Assembly (NCBI GenBank): GCA_964430565.1
Contig: CAYSFD010000024.1
Coordinates: 46,276 to 110,275 of the forward strand
DNA: 64,000 nucleotides
Source of the DNA: VBDM01 sp964430565
GTDB lineage: Bacteria > Pseudomonadota > Gammaproteobacteria > Burkholderiales > SG8-39
Direction of reading: 5' to 3'
Positions 15,560 through 24,498 of this stretch are shown in pieces (position 1 is the first letter of the stretch; every line of letters starts with the position of its first letter). The notes beneath the pieces were generated by a model. The model was given only the letters and a program-made list of their open reading frames with translations. It was not told where the DNA came from and made no database searches. The translations under genes and the position numbers were made by a program.

Positions 15560-15691
15560 TCAAGGAGCGGGAGAATCTGGACCGCGGTCATCGCTCTTGG
15601 GGCGTTGGGCACAGTCCACCATACGATGAAGGCGAGCAACACGAGCGCCAGTCCCGCCTCCGAGCAGGTAGATCCACAATCCGGAACTCAC
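15560..15691 (-). pseudogene. possible frameshifted small membrane-protein gene
   Basis: The 205-base gap between apaG and mltA holds, on the minus strand, a GTG start with GAGGAAG upstream, giving MSSGLWIYLLGGG before the frame turns into low-quality polar sequence and stops at 15560. Shifting by one base after the GGG codon yields LALVLLAFIVWWTVPNAP, which would complete one hydrophobic membrane span. The join resembles a single small membrane protein broken by a one-base indel. No family is recognised, and chance cannot be excluded. Confidence 0.25.
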
Positions 15692-15723
15692 GTCGCTATA
15701 CTTCCTCAAATCGCTTGAGGCAA

Positions 15724-16968
15724 ATGATGGAGCATCTGCGCTGGCTGATTGTTCTTGCGGCCGGTTTGATCGCGGGCTGCGCGGTCCAGCCCGGGCCGGG
15801 TTTGATCACCGGAACCTCCGCGTCCGGCTGCCCAGCCTCCGGCGCATGCCCGGTCTGCCCGTCGTGCCCCGCGCCGCCGGTCATCGCCCAGCGAATCAAT
15901 CTGCTCGAGCCCGTAGCTTTTGAGACGCTGACGGGTTGGAAGGAGGGCGAGCAGGCGGCAGCCTGGAGCGCACTCCTCGTTTCCTGCCAGGCGCTGCGCT
16001 GGCGCGAGGCGTGGCGCGGTGTTTGTGCACGCGCGATGGAACTTCGTGCGCCCAGCGACGAGGAGGCGCGACGCTTCCTCGAAGACCATTTTGTTCCCTG
16101 GCGTCTGGCCAACCCCGATGGTGCCCTGGAGGGACTCGTCACGGGCTACTACGAGCCATTGGTACGCGGAAGCCGCTTCAAAACCGCGTCGTATGTCTAT
16201 CCGCTCTATGCCCCGCCGGACGATCTGCTCAACATCGACCTCAGCGCAACCAACCCGGAGCTGCGCGGCATGCGCCTGCGCGGGCGCATGGAGGGAAGGC
16301 GGGTGGTGCCGTACTATTCGCGCGCGGAAATCGCCCGCGGCGCGGCCCCCCTCGCGGGAAAGGAGATCGTCTGGGTCGACGATCCCATAGAAGCGTTTTT
16401 CCTTCAGATCCAGGGTTCGGGACGCGTTCGGCTCGAGAGCGGCGAGACGCTGCGCGTCGGTTACGCCGACCAGAACGGCCACCCGTTTCTGTCGATCGGG
16501 CGCTATCTGGTCGAGCGCGGCGAGTTGAAGCTCAACGAAGCCTCGATGCAGACGATCAAGTCCTGGGCGGCGGCGAATCCGAAGCGCCTGGAGGAACTTC
16601 TCAACCAGAACCCGAGCTTCGTGTTTTTCCGCGAGCTGCCCCTGAATGACCCCGCGAACGGCCCGGTCGGGGCACTCGGCGTGCCGCTCACCGCGGGGCG
16701 CTCGATCGCCGTCGATCCACGCTACGTGCCGCTGGGCGCTCCCGTATTCCTCGCCACGACGTATCCGGCGAGCGCGACGCCGCTCAACCGCCTGGTTCTC
16801 GCCCAGGACACCGGCGGGGCGATCCGCAATCCGGTGCGCGCGGATTTCTTCTGGGGATTTGGCGCCGAAGCCGGGGCCCAGGCGGGCCGCACGCGACAGC
16901 AGGGAAGGATGTGGGTGCTTCTCCCGAAGGAACTGAAATCGGGTTCGGCGGGCGCGCTCGCGCCCTAG
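15724..16968 (+). CDS. mltA: membrane-bound lytic murein transglycosylase A
   Basis: MltA cleaves glycan strands to 1,6-anhydromuropeptides at the outer membrane, making the substrate that AnmK later recycles. The 414-residue protein starts at ATG 15724 with GAGG upstream. Residues 1-19 form a lipoprotein signal with lipobox LIAGC. The MltA domain includes VTGYYEP, YSRAEI and WVDDPIEAFFLQIQGSGR; the 3D domain has LAQDTGGAIRNPVRADFFWG with the catalytic Asp. Odd point: right after the lipidated Cys there is a Cys-rich linker, GCPASGACPVCPSC, with five further cysteines. It is convergent with dsbC, 6 bases apart. Confidence 0.94.
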   Translation: MMEHLRWLIVLAAGLIAGCAVQPGPGLITGTSASGCPASGACPVCPSCPAPPVIAQRINLLEPVAFETLTGWKEGEQAAAWSALLVSCQALRWREAWRGVCARAMELRAPSDEEARRFLEDHFVPWRLANPDGALEGLVTGYYEPLVRGSRFKTASYVYPLYAPPDDLLNIDLSATNPELRGMRLRGRMEGRRVVPYYSRAEIARGAAPLAGKEIVWVDDPIEAFFLQIQGSGRVRLESGETLRVGYADQNGHPFLSIGRYLVERGELKLNEASMQTIKSWAAANPKRLEELLNQNPSFVFFRELPLNDPANGPVGALGVPLTAGRSIAVDPRYVPLGAPVFLATTYPASATPLNRLVLAQDTGGAIRNPVRADFFWGFGAEAGAQAGRTRQQGRMWVLLPKELKSGSAGALAP

Positions 16969-16974
16969 AGACGA

Positions 16975-17676
16975 CTATTTCCTGGCTTCGCCGATCAGCT
17001 TGACCAACTCTTCAGCCCGGGCGCCCATGATGCGCTGGCCGTTCGTAGCGAAGCTGGTCGGCGTCGCCTTCACGCCGAACTTCTGGCCAAGGGCAAGCCA
17101 TTTATCGACGGGCGCGCTGCAGTTGCCGGCAATCGCAGTATCCCGGCCGTTCAGCATGAAATCGTAATAGGCCTTGGCCCGGTCGGGCGCGCACCAGATT
17201 GCCCGCGACTTGTCCGCCGACTCGGGCCGGATAATCGGGAAAAGAAATGTGTAGATCGTGATGTCGTCTTCGCGCATCAGGGCCCGGTCCAGACTCTTGC
17301 AATAGGGGCAGTAGGGATCGGAGAAAATTGCAACGACGCGCTTACCGCTGCCGCGCACCTGCTTGATCGCGATCTCCAGGGGCAGATCCTCGAACGTTAT
17401 CGCGGAGAGTTTTTGCTGGCGCTCCTCGGTGAAATTCTTCTGGGAACGCGCGTCGATGATCTCCCCCCGGAACACGAAGTTCACTTTTTCATCGGCATAG
17501 AAGATCGTGTCCCCGACCACAATCTCGTACAGGCCGGAGTAGGGTGTCTTTGCAACGCTGTTTACTTTGATTCCAGAGAAACGGGCCTCGACGCCTCGCT
17601 TCACTGTAGCCTCGTCGGCAAACGCCGTTGCAGTGAAGATCGCCGCGAGAATCAGAACCGGCAGCCGCAAATTCAT
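16975..17676 (-). CDS. dsbC: DsbC family thiol:disulfide interchange protein
   Basis: DsbC is a periplasmic disulfide isomerase, kept reduced by DsbD. The 233-residue protein has a signal peptide (MNLRLPVLILAAIFTATAFA), an N-terminal dimerisation domain, and a thioredoxin domain with the active site SDPYCPYCKSLD. The structural disulfide cysteines (IWCAPDR and GNCSAP) and the cis-Pro loop (KATPTSFA, TPT) are also present. Its ATG overlaps the stop of the ubiquinone monooxygenase gene by 4 bases. Clients probably include LptD and other envelope proteins; that link is inference. Confidence 0.93.
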   Translation of the reverse strand: MNLRLPVLILAAIFTATAFADEATVKRGVEARFSGIKVNSVAKTPYSGLYEIVVGDTIFYADEKVNFVFRGEIIDARSQKNFTEERQQKLSAITFEDLPLEIAIKQVRGSGKRVVAIFSDPYCPYCKSLDRALMREDDITIYTFLFPIIRPESADKSRAIWCAPDRAKAYYDFMLNGRDTAIAGNCSAPVDKWLALGQKFGVKATPTSFATNGQRIMGARAEELVKLIGEARK

Positions 17677-18857
17677 GATGGTTCCTTTTGAAAAAGGCCC
17701 CCGCCCACCCCGATGGCGCGGCGCGCGAGCAAGGTCTTTATGACCGGATTGGAGTTCGTCAGGTTCAATCCGAAATTCCGCAGCCGCGCGGCTATTCTGT
17801 TATCCGCATCGAACATCCGGAACAACCCGTCGGTGACCCAGCGCAAGGCGAGTATATCCTCGGCGCGGGCGCGCTCAAAGCGCCGCAGCAGGAGGCGATC
17901 CCCCGGGTCGGGCGCTTCGCGGAGCAGCCCGGCGAGCGAGTGCGCGTCGCCCAATCCCAGATTCACTCCCTGGCCCGCGAGCGGATGCACGACGTGCGCC
18001 GCGTCGCCGATGAGCGCAATCCGCCCATGCCCCATGCGCGCAGCGAGCATGCGACTTAAGGGAAAAGCGGCCGGCGGGGTAAGCGGTTCCAAAGCGCCCA
18101 AAACTTCGCCGCCGGCTTCGGCTACGCGCCGGCAAAACCCCGCGGAAGCAAGCGCAAGCAGTTCGCGTGCAACCGCCTCCGGCGCCGACCAGACGATCGA
18201 GACGCGCTGATCGGGGAGCGGCAGATAGGCGAGCACGCCGTCGCGACGAAACCATTGATACGCGATATTGCGATGCGGCCGCGCGCACGCAAAGTTGGCG
18301 ACGATGCCCAGTTGCGCGTAGCTGTGAACCGGGGCCTCGATGCCTGCGGCGTGCCGCACCCACGAGTCGGCGCCGTCGGCGCCCACCGCAAGCTTCGCCG
18401 TCACCACCTTGCCGTCCTCGAGACGGATTTCAACACGGTCGTTCTCGCAGCGCAGTTCCGCCGGCACTGCCGGACACAGCAGCGCAAGATTGCTTTGGCG
18501 CTCCAAGCACTCCCACAAAGCGCGATGCAGCCGTCCGGATTCAACGGTCGCCGCGAGTTGCAGCACTCCCAGCTCATAAGCCGAAAAATCGAGCCGCGAG
18601 CGTGCATCGTCGCCGAATATCCGCATGTCGTAGATCGGGGTCACGCGCCCGGTTTCGATTCGCCGCCGCGCGCCGATGCGCTCGAGGAAGGCAATGCTCG
18701 CCGGGGTCAGCGCGTAGACGCGCGAGTCCCATTCCGGAAGCGGCGCGGCAGGCTGTTTCCGCTCTATGAGCGCAAGCTTGAGTTTGCTCTCGGCAAGCGC
18801 CGAGGCAAGGCTCGCTCCCGGAAGCCCGCCGCCGATGACGACGACATCGAAATCCAT
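17673..18857 (-). CDS. UbiH/UbiF/VisC/COQ6 family FAD-dependent hydroxylase
   Basis: A class A flavoprotein monooxygenase that hydroxylates the ubiquinone ring using NAD(P)H and O2. Motifs: N-terminal GGGLPGASLASAL (FAD), the middle VGADGADSWVR (DG motif) and the C-terminal ALIGDAAHVVHPLAGQGVNLGLGDA. The 394-residue length is typical. The ATG at 18855-18857 gives MDFDVVVIGGG; a TTG nine codons earlier is possible. Which ring position it serves (UbiI at C5, UbiH at C1) cannot be read from the sequence; the second homologue next to pepP is the more likely UbiH, making this one the UbiI candidate. It is co-transcribed with dsbC. Confidence 0.88.
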   Translation of the reverse strand: MDFDVVVIGGGLPGASLASALAESKLKLALIERKQPAAPLPEWDSRVYALTPASIAFLERIGARRRIETGRVTPIYDMRIFGDDARSRLDFSAYELGVLQLAATVESGRLHRALWECLERQSNLALLCPAVPAELRCENDRVEIRLEDGKVVTAKLAVGADGADSWVRHAAGIEAPVHSYAQLGIVANFACARPHRNIAYQWFRRDGVLAYLPLPDQRVSIVWSAPEAVARELLALASAGFCRRVAEAGGEVLGALEPLTPPAAFPLSRMLAARMGHGRIALIGDAAHVVHPLAGQGVNLGLGDAHSLAGLLREAPDPGDRLLLRRFERARAEDILALRWVTDGLFRMFDADNRIAARLRNFGLNLTNSNPVIKTLLARRAIGVGGGLFQKEPS

Positions 18858-18877
18858 TCGGGGAATTGTATGCTTCC

Positions 18878-18907
18878 TTGACAAGCATCGGACGGGAAAA
18901 GGATAAT
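18878..18907 (+). promoter_or_regulatory. tRNA-Met promoter
   Basis: A perfect TTGACA (18878-18883) and GATAAT (18902-18907) are 18 bases apart. The predicted start near 18914 leaves about 8 bases before the mature 5' end of the tRNA at 18922. The -35 overlaps the region just upstream of the divergent monooxygenase start. Confidence 0.65.
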
Positions 18908-18921
18908 TCGCCGCTTCCCAT

Positions 18922-18998
<77 letters not shown>

Positions 18999-19018
18999 CT
19001 TCTCTCCCAGGCGAGACC

Positions 19019-19360
19019 ATGGCCCCATGCCGCGCCACATGCCTTGCGCTCCTTTCGGCCTCGCTGTGGGCCGCACCGGTCATCGCCCAGACGCGGTCGG
19101 CGTCGATTCCCGAGGACGCGAAGCGAGGCTATATCCAGCATGTCAAAGAGATGGCGGTCACTCTGGATCGCAAACCGATGCAACTCGCCGCCGGCGCGGT
19201 TATCCGCGACCAACGAAACCTGGCTGTCGTGCCGGTGAGCATTCCGCGCGAGGGGGCCTGGGCCGCTTTCACCCTGGATCGCAACGGGCAGGTCTTTCGC
19301 GTCTGGCTGCTGACGCCCGAGGAGCTCGCTCGGTCGAGGAATCGAGCCGGCGGCGGCTAG
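19019..19360 (+). CDS. small secreted protein of unknown function
   Basis: A 113-residue protein with a likely signal peptide (about residues 1-23, LALLSASLWAAPVIAQ, cut after AQ). The mature part contains IPEDAKRGYIQHVKEM and VIRDQRNLAVVPVSIP, ending with a short strand-rich segment FTLDRNGQVFRVWLL. I do not recognise a named family. Its place between tRNA-Met and miaB, one base before the miaB ATG, suggests co-transcription with miaB; I recall similar small secreted proteins upstream of miaB in other betaproteobacteria, but cannot check. The coding potential in this frame looks better than in the overlapping frame. Confidence 0.72.
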   Translation: MAPCRATCLALLSASLWAAPVIAQTRSASIPEDAKRGYIQHVKEMAVTLDRKPMQLAAGAVIRDQRNLAVVPVSIPREGAWAAFTLDRNGQVFRVWLLTPEELARSRNRAGGG

Positions 19361-19361
19361 C

Positions 19362-20687
19362 ATGAAGCTTTTCATTCGCACCTTCGGCTGCCAGATGAAC
19401 GAGTACGACTCGGACAAGATGGCGGACCTGTTGCACGCGGCCGAGGGATTCGAGACCACCGACCGGCCTGAAGACGCGGACCTGATCCTGTTCAACACCT
19501 GTTCGGTGCGCGAAAGAGCACAGGAAAAAATCTTTCACGATCTCGGGCGAGTTAAACACCTGAAGCAGGCCAGGCGTGAGTTGCTGATCGGCGTCGGCGG
19601 CTGCGTCGCCAGCCAGGAAGGCGCGGCGATCGTCGCGCGCGCGCCCTACGTCGATCTGGTGTTCGGCCCGCAGACCCTGCACCGCCTGCCGGAAATGATG
19701 GCCGCGCGGCGCAGCTCGGGACGGCCGCAGGTGGACGTTTCCTTTCCCGAGATCGAGAAATTCGACACGCTTCCCCCGGCGCGCGTCGCAGGGCCCAGCG
19801 CCTTCGTTTCGATCATGGAGGGCTGCAGCAAGTATTGCAGCTTCTGCGTCGTTCCCTACACCCGCGGCGAGGAAATGTCTCGCCCGTTCAACGACGTCCT
19901 GACCGAGGTCGCGGACCTCGCCGACCAGGGAGTGAAGGAAGTCACCCTGCTCGGTCAGAACGTCAACGCGTATCGCGGCAGCATGTCGGACGGCGCGATC
20001 GCGGACTTTGCGCTATTGCTCGAGTATGTCGCCGAGGTTCCCGGAATCGGGCGTATCCGCTACACGACGTCCCACCCCAGGGAATTCACTCAGCGCCTGA
20101 TCGACGCCTACCCGAAGATAGCCAAGCTTGCCCCGCACGTGCACCTGCCGGTGCAATCCGGTTCAGACCGGATTCTCGCCGCGATGAAGCGCGGCTACAC
20201 CGCCCTTGAATACAAGTCGATCGTGCGCAAGCTCCGCGCTGCGGCGCCCGGGATCGACATTACCTCCGATTTCATCGTCGGGTTTCCTGGAGAAACGGAA
20301 AGGGAATTCGAGGCGACCCTCGAGCTCGTCGAGGAGGTCGGCTTCGATAATTCGTTTTCCTTCATCTACAGCCGGCGGCCGGGCACCCCCGCAGCCGAGC
20401 TTCCCGACGACACGCCACAGGAGGTGAAGCTCGCGCGACTCGCGCGGCTGCAGCAGAGAATCGATGCGCAGGAAACGAGAATCGGCGAGCGCATGGTCGG
20501 CACGCGCCAGCGCATTCTCGTCGAAGGCGCCTCCCGCAAGGACGCCGCGGAGCTGTCGGGGCGAACAGGAAACAATCGCGTCGTTAATTTTAAGGGCTCC
20601 CGAAAACTCATCGGGCAGTTCGTCCAAGTGACCGTTACGGCGGCGAGACGCCATTCGCTGCGCGGCGAGGTGGGCGGTGCAACCTAG
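19362..20687 (+). CDS. miaB: tRNA-2-methylthio-N6-dimethylallyladenosine synthase
   Basis: MiaB is a radical-SAM methylthiotransferase that modifies A37 of tRNAs reading UNN codons. It has the N-terminal UPF0004 domain with cysteines in FGCQMNEYDSDKM, NTCSVRE and GGCVASQ (auxiliary cluster), the radical-SAM CxxxCxxC in GCSKYCSFCVVPYTRG, and a C-terminal TRAM domain. The 441-residue length is normal. It begins the miaB-phoH-ybeY-corC-lnt block; phoH starts inside its 3' end with an 11-base overlap. Confidence 0.98.
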   Translation: MKLFIRTFGCQMNEYDSDKMADLLHAAEGFETTDRPEDADLILFNTCSVRERAQEKIFHDLGRVKHLKQARRELLIGVGGCVASQEGAAIVARAPYVDLVFGPQTLHRLPEMMAARRSSGRPQVDVSFPEIEKFDTLPPARVAGPSAFVSIMEGCSKYCSFCVVPYTRGEEMSRPFNDVLTEVADLADQGVKEVTLLGQNVNAYRGSMSDGAIADFALLLEYVAEVPGIGRIRYTTSHPREFTQRLIDAYPKIAKLAPHVHLPVQSGSDRILAAMKRGYTALEYKSIVRKLRAAAPGIDITSDFIVGFPGETEREFEATLELVEEVGFDNSFSFIYSRRPGTPAAELPDDTPQEVKLARLARLQQRIDAQETRIGERMVGTRQRILVEGASRKDAAELSGRTGNNRVVNFKGSRKLIGQFVQVTVTAARRHSLRGEVGGAT

Positions 20688-21633
20688 GTCCTTGAAGGCC
20701 CGCCCCCTGGAACTGGTCCTCACCCCGGTCGATAATCATCGCCTCGCCAATCTTTGCGGCGCCTTGGACGAGAACCTGAGGCAAGTCGAGGCCGCGCTGG
20801 ATGTCTCGATCGCGCGCCGCGGCGAGCGATTCACCGTGCGCGGAGCGCAGGCGGCGCAAGCAGCCGAGGTGCTGAAGAAGTTCTACGGGGAGGCGAAGCG
20901 CGGTTTCAGCTTGGACGACATCCAACTCGGCTTGATCGAGATTCGCGCCCGCGGTCGTCCGGAAACGAGAGACGAGACACCGCTTCTCACCCGCCGGGCG
21001 GACCTGCACGGCCGCACGCCGCGCCAGAATCAGTACATCCAGAACATCCTCGATCACGATATCACCTTCGCGATCGGCCCGGCCGGCACCGGCAAGACCT
21101 ATCTCGCGGTGGCCTGCGCCATCGATGCGCTGGAACGCGATGCCGTAGAGCGCCTGGTGCTGGTGCGGCCGGCGGTCGAGGCCGGCGAGCGCCTCGGATT
21201 TCTGCCGGGCGACCTCGCTCAGAAAGTCGACCCCTACCTGCGCCCGCTCTACGACGCACTCTACGACCTGCTCGGTTTTGACAAGGCCGGAAAGCTCTTC
21301 GAACGGGGGGCGATCGAGCTCGCCCCGCTTGCGTACATGCGCGGGCGCACGCTGAACCACTCCTTTGTCATCCTCGACGAGGCGCAGAATACGACGCCCG
21401 AGCAAATGAAAATGTTCCTCACCCGCATCGGTTTCGGCTCGAAGGCGGTGGTCACGGGCGACATCACGCAGATCGACCTTGCGCGCGGCCAGAAGAGCGG
21501 GATGGTCGCGGTGCAGAAGATCCTCGCCGGCGTGCGCGGGATCGCGTTCATCGCGTTCAAAAGCGAGGACGTTGTCCGCCATCCCCTGGTGCAGCGCATC
21601 GTGGACGCCTACGAGCGCCACGGCGACGAGTAG
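20677..21633 (+). CDS. ybeZ: PhoH family ATPase (YbeZ)
   Basis: YbeZ is a PhoH-like P-loop ATPase that works with YbeY in rRNA processing and ribosome quality control. The 318-residue protein has an N-terminal KH-like portion, Walker A GPAGTGKTYLAV, Walker B HSFVILDEAQNTTPEQMKM and the motif VTGDITQIDL. It starts with GTG at 20677 inside miaB. Membership in the conserved miaB-ybeZ-ybeY-ybeX-lnt cluster supports the assignment. The gap to ybeY is 64 bases. Confidence 0.95.
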   Translation: MQPRSLKARPLELVLTPVDNHRLANLCGALDENLRQVEAALDVSIARRGERFTVRGAQAAQAAEVLKKFYGEAKRGFSLDDIQLGLIEIRARGRPETRDETPLLTRRADLHGRTPRQNQYIQNILDHDITFAIGPAGTGKTYLAVACAIDALERDAVERLVLVRPAVEAGERLGFLPGDLAQKVDPYLRPLYDALYDLLGFDKAGKLFERGAIELAPLAYMRGRTLNHSFVILDEAQNTTPEQMKMFLTRIGFGSKAVVTGDITQIDLARGQKSGMVAVQKILAGVRGIAFIAFKSEDVVRHPLVQRIVDAYERHGDE

Positions 21634-21697
21634 CTTGAGCGTGCGGGCGCGCGGCGCGTCAGACGCTGCTCCACAATTGTCTTCGCGTCGCCCGCAA

Positions 21698-22141
21698 ATG
21701 CCGCACCTCACCCTTCACCTTCAGGTCGCTGCGATCGCCCATTACGTTCCCACCCCCACACAGGTCCGCCGCTGGGCCCGTGCCACGCTCGGAATGCCGG
21801 GTGAGATCACCGTGAGGATCGTCGGAGCCACAGAAGCGCGTACTCTAAACCGCCGCTATCTCGGCCGCGACTATGCGACAAATGTACTCGCTTTTCCTTA
21901 TGTTTCGTCTGACCGCGCGGTGCAAGGCGACATCGTGCTTTGCGCACCGGTAATCGCGCGCGAGGCGCTCGCTCAGGGAAAGACGCTGGAGGCGCATTTT
22001 GCGCACCTGACCGTGCACGCTTTGTTGCATCTGCAGGGCCACGATCACGCGAGGCGGCGCGACACGACGCGCATGGAAGCGCTGGAAAAGAGGCTTCTCG
22101 CCAAACTCGGTTATCCTGACCCCTACGCGATTTCATCATGA
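21698..22141 (+). CDS. ybeY: rRNA maturation endonuclease YbeY
   Basis: YbeY is a zinc metalloprotein needed for 16S rRNA 3'-end maturation. The zinc motif is visible as HLTVHALLHLQGHDH (positions about 108-122), and TNVLAFPY precedes it, as in the family. The 147-residue product starts at ATG 21698; the frame is open upstream inside phoH, but that part has no family resemblance. Its final codons overlap the start of the corC gene by 4 bases. Confidence 0.95.
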   Translation: MPHLTLHLQVAAIAHYVPTPTQVRRWARATLGMPGEITVRIVGATEARTLNRRYLGRDYATNVLAFPYVSSDRAVQGDIVLCAPVIAREALAQGKTLEAHFAHLTVHALLHLQGHDHARRRDTTRMEALEKRLLAKLGYPDPYAISS

Positions 22142-22968
22142 GTGACGATTCGAAACCCTCCTTGCTCGAGCGGCTTTCCGCGCTGCTGATGCGCGAGCCC
22201 GAAGACCGGGAGCAGCTGGTGAAGCTGCTGCATTCGGCCTTCGAGCGAAATCTCCTCGACGGCGATGCCCTGTCGATGATCGAAGGCGCCTTACAGGTGT
22301 CGGAAATGCAGGTGCGCGACATCATGGTGCCGCGCTCGCAGATGGACGTGATCGACGTCAACGAACCCCCCGACAAGTTCATTCCGCACGTCATCGCGAC
22401 CGCGCACTCGCGCTTTCCTGTAATCGACAAGAATCGCGACGACGTCATCGGCATCCTGCTCGCAAAAGACCTGCTGCGTTACTACGCCGGCGAGGAGGAG
22501 TTCCGCGTGCGCGCCATGTTGAGGCCGGCGGTGTTCGTACCCGAATCCAAGCGGCTGAACGTGCTGCTGCGCGAGTTTCGCGCCAACCGCAATCACATGG
22601 CGGTCGTCGTCGACGAGTACGGCGGCGTGGCGGGTCTGGTGACGATTGAAGACGTGCTGGAGCAGATCGTCGGCGATATTGAGGACGAGTACGACTTCGA
22701 CGAATCCGAGGACAACATCGTGAGCGAGCAGAGCGGCCACTACCGCGTCAAGGCGCAGACCGAAATCGCCGACTTCAATCAGACTTTCGGGACCCAATTC
22801 TCCAATACCGACTTCAACACCGTCGGCGGGATGGTGCTTCACCAGCTCGGACGCCTGCCTAAGCGCGGCGAAGCGATCACCATCGGCGGCCTGCGCTTTC
22901 ACGTGTTGCGCGCCGACAGCCGCAGGCTGCACGTCCTGCAGGTGCATCGGCTGCCGGGCAAGGCTTGA
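22138..22968 (+). CDS. ybeX: HlyC/CorC family CBS-domain protein (YbeX)
   Basis: CorC/YbeX proteins have been linked to magnesium/cobalt efflux and, with ybeY, to ribosome metabolism. The 276-residue protein contains two CBS domains (about residues 60-180: VRDIMVPRSQMDVID, HSRFPVIDKNRDDVIGILLAKDLL, VVVDEYGGVAGLVTIEDVLEQIVGDI) and a C-terminal transporter-associated CorC_HlyC domain (about 195-270: TEIADFNQTFG, TVGGMVLHQLGRLPKRGE). There are no membrane spans, so it is cytosolic. It overlaps ybeY upstream and lnt downstream by 4 bases each. Confidence 0.94.
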   Translation: MSDDSKPSLLERLSALLMREPEDREQLVKLLHSAFERNLLDGDALSMIEGALQVSEMQVRDIMVPRSQMDVIDVNEPPDKFIPHVIATAHSRFPVIDKNRDDVIGILLAKDLLRYYAGEEEFRVRAMLRPAVFVPESKRLNVLLREFRANRNHMAVVVDEYGGVAGLVTIEDVLEQIVGDIEDEYDFDESEDNIVSEQSGHYRVKAQTEIADFNQTFGTQFSNTDFNTVGGMVLHQLGRLPKRGEAITIGGLRFHVLRADSRRLHVLQVHRLPGKA

Positions 22969-24473
22969 AAGCCCTGCTCCACTCGCGGCGCGCCGCCATA
23001 GTCGCGGCGCTTGCCGCAGGCGCGGCTACCGTAGCCGGATTCGCGCCGGTCGCGGCATATCCGCTGGCGTTCCTGACTCTCGCCGGGCTTCTCTTCGTTT
23101 GGCTGCGCGCCGCAACGCCGATCGGGGCGTTCTGGATCGGCTTCGCCTTTGGCGCGGGTCTGTTTGGCGCGGGCGTGTCCTGGGTCTATGTGAGCATGCA
23201 CGACTTTGCGTTGATGCCTGCGCCGCTTGCCGCGCTCGGCACCTTGGCCTACTGCGGGATGCTTTCCTTGTATCCCGCAGCCGCAGGCTGGTGCCTTGCG
23301 CGCCTAAGCCTGAGCCGCGTCGCCGCTGCCGTCGTTGCTTTCCCTGCGTTATGGACTTTTTTCGAGTGGACGCGCGGCTGGCTCTTCACCGGCGTATCCT
23401 GGCTTGCGATCGGCTACAGCCAGGTCGATTCACCGCTTGCGGGCTTTGCTCCGGTCATCGGGGTGTACGGCGTGACATTCGCGACCGTACTCTGCGCGGG
23501 ACTCCTCGGCGTCGTGATTTCCGGCGACCTGCGGGCGCGAATCGGGTGCGGCGCGGCGCTGGTGTTCATGCTGGGGGCCGGTTTCGTGCTGAAGTCGGTC
23601 GCATGGACTTCGCCGCACGGCAAGCCGATCAAGGTGGCGCTTCTCCAGGGAAACGTTCCGCAGGACCTCAAATTCCAAGCCGAGCGCTACGCAAAGACCC
23701 TTGCGACGTATAAGGGACTGATCGAAGCCAGCCGCGCGCAGTTGGTCGTTTTGCCGGAGACCGCGATTCCCAGGTTTCTCGACGCGGTCGATCCGGAGTA
23801 CCTGAAGGACATCGCGCGAATCGCGGTCGAGCGCCACTCGGACATTCTGATCGGCGTGCCGATCCGCGAGGACGGACGTTATTTCAACAGCGTGATCAGC
23901 GTGGGCGTCTCGCCCACGCAGCGTTACGACAAGTCGCACCTCGTGCCTTTCGGGGAGTTCGTCCCTCCCGGACTGGGCTGGGTGGTGAAGGCGCTTTCGA
24001 TCCCGCTCTCGGATTTTTCCTCGGGCCCGGGAAACTCGAGGCCGCTTGCGCTTGCCGGGCAGCTGGTCGCGCCGAACATCTGCTGGGAGGACGCTTTCGG
24101 CGAGGAGATCATCCGAGCGCTGCCGCAGGCGACGCTGCTAGTCAATTTTTCCAACGTCGCCTGGTTCGGCGACTCGCTCGCCCCCAGCCAGCACCTTCAG
24201 ATCGCCCGCATGCGCGCGCTCGAGACCGGGCGCACCATGCTGCGCGCAACCAATACGGGGGTCACTGCGATCATCGATCCTCACGGCAAGGTCGTGGCCA
24301 GCTTGCCGCAGTTCACAGAAGGGATTCTGAGCGGAGAGGCGCGCGGCTACACCGGCGCATCGCCTTACGTGAAGTTCGGCAACGCGCCGATCGTGCTCGC
24401 CTGCGTCGTGCTGCTTGTGGCGCTTGCTTTCAGGCGCCGCCACAGCTTGGGCAGTGCCGGGGAAAGCCGGTAG
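22965..24473 (+). CDS. lnt: apolipoprotein N-acyltransferase
   Basis: Lnt adds the third acyl chain to lipoproteins in the inner membrane. The 502-residue protein has about six N-terminal membrane spans (residues 10-200) and a periplasmic nitrilase-like domain. The catalytic triad is visible: Glu in VVLPETAIPRF, Lys in RYDKSHLVPFGEFVP and Cys in NICWEDAFG. One span follows at the C-terminus. It starts with TTG at 22965, overlapping the corC stop, and ends 25 bases before glyQ. MltA in this window is one of its likely substrates. Confidence 0.95.
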   Translation: MKALLHSRRAAIVAALAAGAATVAGFAPVAAYPLAFLTLAGLLFVWLRAATPIGAFWIGFAFGAGLFGAGVSWVYVSMHDFALMPAPLAALGTLAYCGMLSLYPAAAGWCLARLSLSRVAAAVVAFPALWTFFEWTRGWLFTGVSWLAIGYSQVDSPLAGFAPVIGVYGVTFATVLCAGLLGVVISGDLRARIGCGAALVFMLGAGFVLKSVAWTSPHGKPIKVALLQGNVPQDLKFQAERYAKTLATYKGLIEASRAQLVVLPETAIPRFLDAVDPEYLKDIARIAVERHSDILIGVPIREDGRYFNSVISVGVSPTQRYDKSHLVPFGEFVPPGLGWVVKALSIPLSDFSSGPGNSRPLALAGQLVAPNICWEDAFGEEIIRALPQATLLVNFSNVAWFGDSLAPSQHLQIARMRALETGRTMLRATNTGVTAIIDPHGKVVASLPQFTEGILSGEARGYTGASPYVKFGNAPIVLACVVLLVALAFRRRHSLGSAGESR

Positions 24474-24498
24474 AATCGATCGCTGTCACGGCACGCTC

